Positions 1 to 4,868 of a stretch of 5,524 nt of DNA are shown here, piece by piece. The position numbers and the translations under genes are program-made. The notes beneath the pieces were generated by a model. That model was not told where the DNA came from. It was given only the letters and a program-made list of their open reading frames with translations, and did not search any database. Positions within the stretch are counted from its first letter, which is position 1; every line of letters begins with the position of its first letter. The stretch covers positions 1 to 5,524 of the forward strand of contig JBJEQH010000245.1 in the NCBI GenBank assembly GCA_051881655.1. The letters run 5' to 3'. The DNA is from Heritagella sp051881655. Lineage in GTDB: Bacteria > Bacillota > Clostridia > Oscillospirales > Acutalibacteraceae.

Positions 1-412
1 TTTTCTGCAGGGAGAAATCCCGCAGAATCCGGCTGATGGTATCATCCGGATGGTCCATCAGGCTGAGAAACAGGTGCTCCACGGAAACATAGTCATCGTT
101 CATGGCGGCCGCCTGCTGCTCGGCTTCATTCAAAGCGCGGTCCACGCTCTGGGAAACATAGATTTTCCCCGCTTCCCGGCCCGGCCCGGAGACCGACGGC
201 ATCCGGCGAATGGTCTCTTCGGCGGCGCGGGTGATGGCGGCGGGGTCCTTGCCCATTTTCGTCATCAGCTGGGGAATCAGCCCGTCCTCCTGGGTGAGCA
301 GGGCATGAAGCAGATGGACCTGCTCAATCTGCATCTGTCCATGGGCCAGCGCCGTATCCTGAGCCTGCTGAATGGCCAGCAGGGACTTCTGTGTAAATTT
401 TTGTGCATTCAT
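1..412 (-). CDS. clpB: ATP-dependent chaperone ClpB, N-terminal part (cut by window edge)
   Basis: ClpB is a cytosolic AAA+ disaggregase that works with DnaK/DnaJ/GrpE to pull apart heat-aggregated proteins. Only the first 137 codons are present; the gene runs off the left edge, so neither ATPase module is visible. The translation starts MNAQKFTQKSLLAIQQAQ and shows both halves of the Clp N-domain repeat: EQVHLLHALL at residues 30-39 and VSVEHLFLSL at 109-118. These segments and the MNxxKFT start fit ClpB better than ClpA or ClpC. The ATG at 412-410 is preceded by the strong Shine-Dalgarno GAAGGAGG (complement of 421-428), 9 nt away. A perfect CIRCE operator upstream indicates HrcA repression and heat induction. 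No adjacent chaperone gene is seen, so it appears to start its own transcript. Family assignment is firm; completeness cannot be judged. Confidence 0.93.
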   Translation of the reverse strand, partial: MNAQKFTQKSLLAIQQAQDTALAHGQMQIEQVHLLHALLTQEDGLIPQLMTKMGKDPAAITRAAEETIRRMPSVSGPGREAGKIYVSQSVDRALNEAEQQAAAMNDDYVSVEHLFLSLMDHPDDTISRILRDFSLQK

Positions 413-450
413 AAAATCTGCCTCCTTCTTTTACCTCAGCAGAATGTCCC

Positions 451-467
451 GGGAAGCCCGGCTTCCC
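451..467 (-). other. Small hairpin in the clpB leader
   Basis: GGGAAGC-CCG-GCTTCCC is a perfect 7-bp inverted repeat with a 3-nt loop. It lies 22 nt upstream of the clpB Shine-Dalgarno, inside the presumed 5' untranslated region. No U-tract follows on either strand, so it is not an intrinsic terminator. It may stabilise the messenger or be incidental in GC-rich sequence. It does not resemble a ROSE-type thermometer because it does not occlude the ribosome binding site. Confidence 0.3.
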
Positions 468-505
468 TTTTCAACATCTATAGTGTACGGGTATTCTGTG
501 AACGT

Positions 506-535
506 TTTATGAACAAAACGAGGACGGAGTGTTAA
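506..535 (-). promoter_or_regulatory. Candidate SigA promoter for clpB
   Basis: Read on the minus strand, TTAACA (535-530, 5 of 6 matches to TTGACA) is separated by 18 bp from CATAAA (511-506, 4 of 6 matches to TATAAT). This would start transcription near 499, giving a leader of roughly 85 nt. The -35 overlaps a degenerate CIRCE half-site and sits 3 bp from the full CIRCE. A second possible -10, TATAGA (complement of 477-482), has only a poor -35, so the exact promoter is uncertain. The segment 503-520 (CGTTTT-ATGAAC-AAAACG) is a perfect 6-bp inverted repeat lying across the -10. Confidence 0.4.
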
Positions 536-538
536 TTT

Positions 539-565
539 TTAGCACTCTTCAAATTCGAGTGCTAA
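539..565. promoter_or_regulatory. CIRCE element (HrcA operator)
   Basis: TTAGCACTC-N9-GAGTGCTAA matches the CIRCE consensus in all 18 arm positions with the canonical 9-bp spacer. CIRCE is the binding site of HrcA, the Firmicutes class I heat-shock repressor, whose activity depends on GroEL. Its position upstream of clpB on the minus strand makes clpB the obvious target. It also lies 22 bp upstream of the -35 of the divergent plus-strand operon, so an effect there is possible but not shown. A third, one-mismatch half-site, GAGTGTTAA, lies at 527-535. Classical CIRCE targets are groESL and hrcA-grpE-dnaK; in many Firmicutes clpB is under CtsR instead, and no CtsR heptad repeat was seen here. 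Confidence 0.95.
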
Positions 566-587
566 TTTCTTTGAAAAAAAGGACGCA

Positions 588-616
588 TTGACCCCTCCCG
601 CAAAAAGCGGTATACT
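588..616 (+). promoter_or_regulatory. SigA promoter of the sugar-enzyme operon
   Basis: TTGACC (588-593) and TATACT (611-616), separated by exactly 17 bp, match the SigA consensus at 5 of 6 positions each. Transcription would begin near 623, giving a leader of about 120 nt before the ATG at 744. This is the only good plus-strand promoter upstream of the three genes, so they are probably co-transcribed from here. The promoter diverges from clpB and shares its upstream region with the CIRCE element. Confidence 0.82.
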
Positions 617-622
617 ACCATT

Positions 623-743
623 AGCCAGACGGGCGGGAAAGCCGCTTTCCGGTTCCCTGCCGTCAGATTTCCCAAAAACAAGGGCGCGCATACCCTTTCC
701 CGCCGGGAAACGGTGCAGGCCGCCCCTTTCAGGAGGTATTTTT
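623..743 (+). promoter_or_regulatory. Structured 5' leader of the sugar-enzyme operon, class unknown
   Basis: The leader holds four segments that can pair in two exclusive ways. Fold A has two local hairpins: GGAAAG 636-641 with CTTTCC 645-650, and TTTCCC 696-701 with GGGAAA 705-710, each with a 3-nt loop. Fold B is a long-range, perfect 10-bp stem, GGCGGGAAAG 632-641 with CTTTCCCGCC 695-704, which uses one arm from each local hairpin. A further TTTCCC copy is at 668-673. The Shine-Dalgarno AGGAGG is at 731-736, 7 nt before the ATG. No T-box sequence, leader-peptide start codon or known riboswitch signature was recognised, and no U-tract follows the hairpins. If the structures regulate, translation control or protein binding is as likely as attenuation. 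The pairings are seen in sequence; a regulatory role is inference. Confidence 0.35.
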
Positions 744-1628
744 ATGGAACAGATCAAGATCGGCACCTGTATCCCCGGCCAGCGCCTGGAGCAGTGGCTG
801 CCCGGTATGCTGGAGGCCGGCTTTGAGTGCTTCGAGGTGAACTTCCACATGAGCTATGGGGGCGTGAACCTGGAAAAGCTGGCCAGAAAGACGAAGGAGA
901 TCGTGGGGGACCGGCCGGTGTATGTGGCCTCGCTGGGCTATTACTGCAACCCCATCCAGAACCCGGATCACATCGAAAACCTGAAGCACGCCATCGACAT
1001 GGCGCCGCTTTTCGGCACCGATATGGTCAGCACCTTTGCCGGCGCCTATAACGGCCGCCCGGTGGAAGAGGCCATGCCCAAATTTAAAGAGGTGTTCTCC
1101 GAGATGACCCGGTATGCCGCCGACAAGGGCATCCGCCTGGCCATCGAGAACTGCCCCATGGGCGGCACCTGGCAGTATGCCCAGGAGAATATCGCCTTTA
1201 ACCCCCGCGCCTGGGAGATGATGTTCGACGCCGTCCCCGCCGAAAACCTGGGGCTGGAATGGGAGCCCGGCCATCAGATCCTGCAGCTGATTGATCCGGT
1301 GGAGCAGCTGCGCGAGTGGGCCCCGAAGGTCTTCCATATGCACGGCAAGGACGGCACCGTGAAGAAGGACGCCGTGCGCCGCTACGGGGTGCTGGGCGTC
1401 GTGGATTTTGCCCCCGAGCGCACCCCCGGCTTTGGCGATACCAACTGGCGCGACATTTTCTCCATCCTGCACGAAAACGGGTACGAGGGGGATGTGTGCG
1501 TCGAGGGGTACCACGACCCGGTCTATCACGGCCAGTGGGAGATGACCGCCCAGAAGCACGCCCTGCAGTATTTAAAATGGTGCCGCGGCGGCGATTTTGT
1601 CCCCAATCCCTGGGATCATAAAGAATAA
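744..1628 (+). CDS. Sugar phosphate isomerase/epimerase-like TIM-barrel protein
   Basis: A 294-residue protein of the xylose isomerase-like TIM-barrel superfamily (AP_endonuc_2; COG1082-type isomerases/epimerases), presumably a cytosolic metal-dependent enzyme acting on a sugar, keto-sugar or inositol-type substrate. Family hallmarks appear in order: the IKIGTCIPG first strand (residues 4-12), LAIENCP with the likely metal ligand E135, LGLEWEPGHQ with E174 and H177, VFHMHGKD with H198, H200, K202 and D203, and VCVEGYHDP with E254, H257 and D258. By analogy with tagatose 3-epimerase-type enzymes, the metal site would be E135, E174, H200 and E254; E174 occupies a position more often Asp. The start at 744 is set by AGGAGG at 731-736. 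An in-frame upstream extension to 588 is rejected because it would begin at the promoter and has no ribosome site. First gene of a three-gene operon, 30 nt before the cupin. Fold is certain; substrate is unknown. Confidence 0.87.
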   Translation: MEQIKIGTCIPGQRLEQWLPGMLEAGFECFEVNFHMSYGGVNLEKLARKTKEIVGDRPVYVASLGYYCNPIQNPDHIENLKHAIDMAPLFGTDMVSTFAGAYNGRPVEEAMPKFKEVFSEMTRYAADKGIRLAIENCPMGGTWQYAQENIAFNPRAWEMMFDAVPAENLGLEWEPGHQILQLIDPVEQLREWAPKVFHMHGKDGTVKKDAVRRYGVLGVVDFAPERTPGFGDTNWRDIFSILHENGYEGDVCVEGYHDPVYHGQWEMTAQKHALQYLKWCRGGDFVPNPWDHKE

Positions 1629-1658
1629 AGGAAAAACAACACAGAAAGGATGACACCC

Positions 1659-2000
1659 ATGGCAACGGAATTTCGCGGCGTATTTGAAAAAGAGGCCATG
1701 ATGGGCGGCGAGGGAAGCGTCCACATGGAGCAGATCCTCTCGGCGGAGGAGATGATGGGAAAAGCCCGGCTGTTTAACCGCGTTACCCTGCGGCCCGGCT
1801 GTTCGATCGGCACCCACACCCACCGGGGCGACAACGAGTGCTATTTCATTCTCTCCGGCACCGGCACCTATCAGGAGGACGGGGCGGAAAAGACCGTCGG
1901 GCCCGGCAGCATCACCTACACCCGCGACGGCCACTCCCACAGCCTGAAGAATACCGGTGAAGAGGATCTCGTCTTCATCGCGCTGATTCTCTACTCCTGA
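1659..2000 (+). CDS. Small single-domain cupin protein
   Basis: A 113-residue mono-cupin, a small beta-barrel usually binding one metal and acting as a sugar isomerase, epimerase, dioxygenase or ligand-binding protein. Cupin motif 1, G(X)5HXH(X)4E(X)6G, is exact: G47, H53, H55, E60 and G67 in a segment reading GTHTHRGDNECYFILSG. Motif 2 is seen as G84(X)5RXG91(X)2H94(X)3N98, with the usual Pro replaced by R89. The four canonical metal ligands H53, H55, E60 and H94 are therefore intact. The ATG at 1659 is preferred over an in-frame ATG at 1650 because AGAAAGGA ending at 1650 gives an 8-nt spacing to 1659, whereas 1650 has no suitable site. No signal peptide is present, so it is cytosolic. It lies between a sugar isomerase-like gene and a HAD phosphatase gene, which suggests work on the same sugar or sugar phosphate. 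The reaction cannot be read from sequence. Confidence 0.87.
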   Translation: MATEFRGVFEKEAMMGGEGSVHMEQILSAEEMMGKARLFNRVTLRPGCSIGTHTHRGDNECYFILSGTGTYQEDGAEKTVGPGSITYTRDGHSHSLKNTGEEDLVFIALILYS

Positions 2001-2025
2001 AAAAGCGGGGAAAGGAACGGTTTTG

Positions 2026-2703
2026 ATGAAATACGGCGCCATTTTTGATGTGGACGGCACCCTGCTCGATTCCATGCCCGCCTGGTCCCATGTGTATGTC
2101 GATTATCTGACGGCGCGCTCGCTGCCGCCGGACCCGGCCATGGAAAAAAAGCTGAACCTGATGAGCATGGAGCAGATCGCCGCTTACTACCAGACGCGCT
2201 ACGGCATTGCCGACGACGCAGCCACCATTATCCACGACCAGGTGGCCCTGATGGAACAGGCCTATCGGGAGACCATCCCCTTAAAGCCCGGCGTGAAGGA
2301 ATTTCTGCTCATGCTGAAAGCCCGGGGGATCCCCATGGCCATCGCCACCGCCAGCGAGCGCAACGCCGTCACCGCGGCCCTGCGGCGCTGCGGCGTGCTG
2401 TCCCTGTTCCCGGTATTTCTCACCTGCACCGACGTGGGGCACGGAAAGGATGAACCGGATCTGTTCCTCCGCTGTGCCGAAGAAATGGGCACCCTGCCGT
2501 CGAACACCCCCGTGTTCGACGATTCGGTTCACGCCGTGTGCACGGCGCACCGGGCGGGCTTTCCCGTGATCGGCGTGCAGGATGACAGCGCCCGGGACGA
2601 TGAACCGGTGATCCGGGCCCACTCCCGCCGGTTTATCCGCAGTTTTTACGAGCTGCTCGAGGGGCCCCGGCCCTTTTCCTTCCGCGAAATATGCCGCCGG
2701 TGA
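2026..2703 (+). CDS. HAD-superfamily phosphatase / beta-phosphoglucomutase-like enzyme
   Basis: A 225-residue cytosolic haloacid dehalogenase hydrolase of the beta-PGM/phosphoglycolate phosphatase type. Motif I is FDVDGTLLDS with nucleophile D8 and acid/base D10. A helical C1 cap spans about residues 15-85. Motif II is IATAS with T108, motif III is K141 in GKDEPDLFL, and motif IV is VFDDS with D165 and D166. All catalytic positions are present, so it should be an active Mg-dependent phosphotransferase or phosphatase, probably on a sugar phosphate or similar small metabolite. The ATG at 2026 has AAAGGAA (2011-2017) 8 nt upstream; the adjacent in-frame TTG at 2023 is less likely. It is the last gene of the operon, 25 nt after the cupin, and a strong terminator follows its stop by 6 nt. 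Mutase versus phosphatase activity cannot be decided from sequence. Confidence 0.87.
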   Translation: MKYGAIFDVDGTLLDSMPAWSHVYVDYLTARSLPPDPAMEKKLNLMSMEQIAAYYQTRYGIADDAATIIHDQVALMEQAYRETIPLKPGVKEFLLMLKARGIPMAIATASERNAVTAALRRCGVLSLFPVFLTCTDVGHGKDEPDLFLRCAEEMGTLPSNTPVFDDSVHAVCTAHRAGFPVIGVQDDSARDDEPVIRAHSRRFIRSFYELLEGPRPFSFREICRR

Positions 2704-2709
2704 CAAAAT

Positions 2710-2749
2710 CCCCCTGCCGTGGATGTTCCCATGGCAGGGGGAATTTTTT
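2710..2749 (+). terminator. Rho-independent terminator of the sugar-enzyme operon
   Basis: The 13-bp stem 2710-2722 with 2729-2741 contains a single G-U wobble, has a 6-nt loop, and is followed by AA and six T residues (2744-2749). It starts 6 nt after the HAD stop codon. The opposite strand has only ATTTTG after the stem, so it could act weakly as the terminator of the convergent SRAP gene, whose stop codon lies just beyond it. Confidence 0.93.
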
Positions 2750-2758
2750 CTCCCTTTT

Positions 2759-3370
2759 TCAGACGGCGGAAAACAGCGGGGCCGGCTCTTCCGGCTGCTC
2801 CCGCACGGCGGTGCGGGTGAGGGCCGGGCCCCGGCTTTGCAGCATATAGGGGGCGCGCGCGCCGTCGCACAGCCAGGTGCGCACCGACTGCCGCGGCAGG
2901 ATCAGCGGCATGCGGTCGTGTACCGGCGCCACCGAGGGGTTGGCCGGTACGGTGAGGATGACAAACCGGGCCACGTCATCCCAGTGGGAGTAAATCCCCG
3001 CCATATACAAAAGCTCGCTGTGGCCCGCCGAAAACCGGTACGCCCGTTTTTCCCGGTCCCACTCGTAAAAGCCCGAGCAGGGCACCGCACAGCGCAGGCT
3101 GTGCAGGCTGGCGCGGAACAGCTTTTTCTGCGAGGCGGTCTCGGCCCGGGCGTTGATAATCAGCCCGCTGCGATAGGGGTTGGGCAGCCCCCAGCGCATG
3201 GCCTGCAGGCGGATTTTCCCCTGGGAAACCGCATAGACCGGCGCCTCCTCCGAGGGGAAGAGATCCCTCTCCGGCAGAAGGGGCATCAGGGATTTTCGCT
3301 CGATCTCTTTGAGAAGGCGCTGCAGCTCCTGCCCCTTTTCCCCTGCAAAAAGTGTGTATCGTCCGCACAT
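2759..3370 (-). CDS. SOS response-associated peptidase (SRAP; YedK/HMCES family)
   Basis: A 203-residue single-domain SRAP protein, close to the usual bacterial length. Family members crosslink covalently to abasic sites in single-stranded DNA through an N-terminal cysteine, shielding the lesion from cleavage. The start MCGRYTLF places the catalytic Cys2 at the mature N-terminus after Met removal. The other conserved active-site residues are N73 in IINARAET, E103 in PCSGFYEW and H151 in PVHDRMPLIL, matching the YedK Asn/Glu/His set. The MRWGLPNP segment (58-65) is also typical. The ATG at 3370-3368 is preceded by GGGAGGAA (complement of 3377-3384). An upstream in-frame extension to 3439 is rejected because it would bury the catalytic cysteine and would begin inside the promoter. 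The promoter carries a perfect LexA box, giving direct sequence support for SOS control. Monocistronic, convergent with the sugar-enzyme operon. Confidence 0.95.
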   Translation of the reverse strand: MCGRYTLFAGEKGQELQRLLKEIERKSLMPLLPERDLFPSEEAPVYAVSQGKIRLQAMRWGLPNPYRSGLIINARAETASQKKLFRASLHSLRCAVPCSGFYEWDREKRAYRFSAGHSELLYMAGIYSHWDDVARFVILTVPANPSVAPVHDRMPLILPRQSVRTWLCDGARAPYMLQSRGPALTRTAVREQPEEPAPLFSAV

Positions 3371-3410
3371 AACGCGTTCCTCCCTTTTTCTTCCGCCTTT
3401 CTTCTCTCTG

Positions 3411-3439
3411 ATTGTACCACATTTCCCCGAAAATTGCAA
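3411..3439 (-). promoter_or_regulatory. SigA promoter of the SRAP gene with A-tract upstream
   Basis: On the minus strand, TTGCAA (3439-3434) and TACAAT (3416-3411) are separated by exactly 17 bp. Transcription would start near 3404, giving a leader of about 33 nt. Immediately upstream of the LexA box, the minus strand is a nearly pure A tract (complement of 3452-3470), which resembles an UP element and should raise promoter strength when LexA is released. Confidence 0.8.
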
Positions 3440-3450
3440 ACGTTTGTTCG
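3437..3450 (-). promoter_or_regulatory. LexA (SOS) box overlapping the SRAP -35
   Basis: On the minus strand the sequence is CGAACAAACGTTTG, which satisfies every position of the Gram-positive LexA/DinR consensus CGAACRNRYGTTYG. It overlaps the last three bases of the plus-strand -35 complement (3437-3439), a location expected to block RNA polymerase. Repression by LexA and induction by DNA damage are inferred from established knowledge of this operator. Confidence 0.88.
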
Positions 3451-3489
3451 CTTATTTTTTTCTTTTTTTTCAGCCGGCCGGAAAACCGG

Positions 3490-3522
3490 AAAAAAGGGGC
3501 CGCCGTCTTTTCCGGCAGCCCC
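3490..3522 (-). terminator. Rho-independent terminator of the lipoprotein gene
   Basis: On the minus strand, GGGGCTGCCG (3522-3513) pairs with CGGCGGCCCC (3505-3496) through 10 bp with one U-G wobble and a 7-nt loop, followed by six T residues (3495-3490). It lies about 112 nt beyond the lipoprotein stop codon and separates that unit from the SRAP promoter. Confidence 0.88.
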
Positions 3523-3543
3523 TTGTCATTCGGCCCGGCCACA

Positions 3544-3574
3544 GGCCGCAGAAAACCGTCCCCGTTTCGCGGCC
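3544..3574. other. Inverted repeat in the long 3' tail of the lipoprotein transcript
   Basis: GGCCGC at 3544-3549 pairs perfectly with GCGGCC at 3569-3574. The stem extends inward through GAAA 3551-3554 and TTTC 3565-3568 across a one-base bulge. No U-tract follows on either strand, so it is not a terminator. The stretch 3523-3634 between the lipoprotein stop and its terminator otherwise holds nothing recognisable. It may stabilise the messenger end, or it may be chance in GC-rich DNA. Confidence 0.35.
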
Positions 3575-3634
3575 CCTTTCCTTTCCCCTCTCCCGGGAGG
3601 GACCGGATGGCGGAGAGCCGTCCGCCCCCGGAGG

Positions 3635-4735
3635 TTACGGACTGGCGCAGTATTCGGCCAGATCCCCGGTTTTCACAAGCCCTCCGTTCACCGCCTGCCG
3701 GCAGGGATAGCCAAACCACTGGATCTCATTTTCCCGCTGGCCCACCTGACGCGGGCTGACGGTGAGAAGGGAATCGTACAGATCGCCCTGCAGGGACAGC
3801 GGCCCCATCCCCTGATGGAACAACGCCACATAGCTGTCCTCCATGGGGACCGGCTGATTGGGCGAGCCCACCTCCACCCGAAGGGCGCACGTCTCGCCGG
3901 CCAGCTGACCATCGGGGTCCTTATACACCTGCTGCAGCGAAACCGTCATATCCCGGTACCAGCGCCCCTCCTCCCGATAGGCGGGCGACTGGTTGAGAAT
4001 CGTGACCAGGGCGGCCGCGGCGCTGCTGTCCACCATCTGTGTGGCGGTTTTTCCGTCCGCCACATCCACCACATGGTACAGTTCCCGCAGGGTGGATACA
4101 ACTTCCAGCGTGGGATTCAGCTTTTCCGACACGCAGTGGGGCAGCACATTTTCGTAATCCTCTTCCCCGCCGTACCGGCCGCGGGCAGCGGCATACACCA
4201 CGGTGTGCGTCCCCTCGATGGTCCGCCGCTTCGTACCGTTCAGCCACAGGATTTCCCGCTCGCCGCTCTCTTCATTGAGCACAACCGGCTGCATGGAGAG
4301 GGTGGGAGCGCTGATGCGGTACCCGCCGTCCTCCTGGATCAGGAACAGCAGGGTGCTGTCGGTGCTGTTTTCGTTTACATACCAGCTGTAGGCCGGCTTT
4401 CCCCCGCCCTGGGCCGGTTCCCGCAGGGTTACGCTCTTCCCCGGCTGCAAATCGCCGCGCAGGCTCTCCTGCACCACATAGGTGGTATCCACATACCACT
4501 GCCCGTCCTCCTGGTAGGCTTCCCCGCTTTTCCCGTACTGGGCGGTGACAATCGTATCATGGGCCTGCAGCAGGGCCTCCATATTCGTAACCCCGGCGTA
4601 TTCCTCCGCAGGCTGGTTCTCCTCCGGGGCCGAACTCTCCCCCTGCGGGGCGCCGCTGCACCCCGGCAGCAGCAGGGCCGCCCCCAGAAGCAGGGAGCAA
4701 AATCCCGCCAAAAGGCGCCGCTTCCTCTTTTTCAT
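3635..4735 (-). CDS. Putative lipoprotein with two similar domains, function unknown
   Basis: I do not recognise this 366-residue protein. It begins MKKRKRRLL, a basic n-region, then a hydrophobic stretch (residues 8-23) ending LLPGC, with C26 as the probable lipidated cysteine; Pro at -2 is less common in lipoboxes. A low-complexity Glu/Pro/Ser-rich linker follows (about 27-48), as usual for surface lipoproteins, so the mature protein should be anchored outside the membrane. Two segments look like diverged copies: about 52-170, containing AYQEDGQWYVDTTYVVQ, and about 237-347, containing AYREEGRWYRDMTVSLQQ. Each is followed by a charged strand pattern and a closing ILW or IQW motif. The ATG at 4735-4733 has a G-rich Shine-Dalgarno (complement of 4741-4748); upstream in-frame codons to 4786 are rejected because they would spoil the signal peptide. 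A single-gene unit between nrdR and SRAP with its own promoter and terminator. No catalytic motif is visible; a binding role is only a guess. Confidence 0.85.
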   Translation of the reverse strand: MKKRKRRLLAGFCSLLLGAALLLPGCSGAPQGESSAPEENQPAEEYAGVTNMEALLQAHDTIVTAQYGKSGEAYQEDGQWYVDTTYVVQESLRGDLQPGKSVTLREPAQGGGKPAYSWYVNENSTDSTLLFLIQEDGGYRISAPTLSMQPVVLNEESGEREILWLNGTKRRTIEGTHTVVYAAARGRYGGEEDYENVLPHCVSEKLNPTLEVVSTLRELYHVVDVADGKTATQMVDSSAAAALVTILNQSPAYREEGRWYRDMTVSLQQVYKDPDGQLAGETCALRVEVGSPNQPVPMEDSYVALFHQGMGPLSLQGDLYDSLLTVSPRQVGQRENEIQWFGYPCRQAVNGGLVKTGDLAEYCASP

Positions 4736-4797
4736 GAAAACTCCCCCCTTTTTTCCCTGTTTTCCCAGCGCGTTTTTGCAAAACATATTCTTCTTGC

Positions 4798-4803
4798 ATT
4801 ATA
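4798..4803 (-). promoter_or_regulatory. -10 element of the lipoprotein promoter, with no recognisable -35
   Basis: On the minus strand a perfect TATAAT lies at 4803-4798, which would start transcription near 4791, about 55 nt before the ATG. At 16 to 18 bp upstream there is no sequence resembling TTGACA, and there is no TG extended -10. The -35 position is instead occupied by the palindrome at 4821-4841. This pattern is seen at promoters that need an activator, but that is inference. Confidence 0.6.
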
Positions 4804-4820
4804 GACGATTTTAGGAAAAT

Positions 4821-4841
4821 ATAATTCTTTATTGGAATTAT
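4821..4841. promoter_or_regulatory. Palindromic operator candidate upstream of the lipoprotein gene
   Basis: ATAATTC-N7-GAATTAT is a perfect 7-7-7 inverted repeat spanning 21 bp. One edge sits exactly where the -35 of the lipoprotein promoter should be. The arm and spacer pattern differs from PerR, Fur or Zur boxes of the 7-1-7 type, so no regulator is named. AT-rich sequence makes chance palindromes more likely. Confidence 0.4.
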
Positions 4842-4868
4842 TCTGTTGCTTTTTCTTACATTTGGCCG

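Noticed and set aside
50..535. A plus-strand open frame of 161 codons at the left edge.
   Set aside because: It lies opposite the 5' end of clpB and runs across the clpB leader and promoter. No domain is recognisable.
588..743. In-frame upstream extension of the TIM-barrel protein by 52 codons.
   Set aside because: It would start at a TTG within the -35 element, has no Shine-Dalgarno, and encodes Pro/Arg-rich residues unlike the family. The ATG at 744 has a strong AGGAGG.
413..743. A CtsR operator at clpB (heptad direct repeat of the GGTCAAA type).
   Set aside because: No such repeat is present in the intergenic region on either strand; only the HrcA/CIRCE site is supported.
729..1559. A 276-codon minus-strand open frame opposite the TIM-barrel gene.
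   Set aside because: It is an antisense shadow of a gene with clear family motifs. Its composition is low in recognisable protein features and no ribosome site precedes it.
3371..3439. N-terminal extension of SRAP by 23 codons.
   Set aside because: SRAP chemistry needs Cys at position 2 after Met removal. The extension would also start inside the promoter.
4736..4786. N-terminal extension of the lipoprotein by 17 codons.
   Set aside because: It covers the Shine-Dalgarno and would place extra residues before a well-formed signal peptide.
2723..4804. A very long plus-strand open frame (693 codons) opposite the SRAP and lipoprotein genes.
   Set aside because: It crosses two promoters, a terminator and two well-supported minus-strand genes. 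Its translation is rich in Arg, Pro, Gly and His as expected of antisense GC-rich DNA, and it has no Shine-Dalgarno or recognisable domain.
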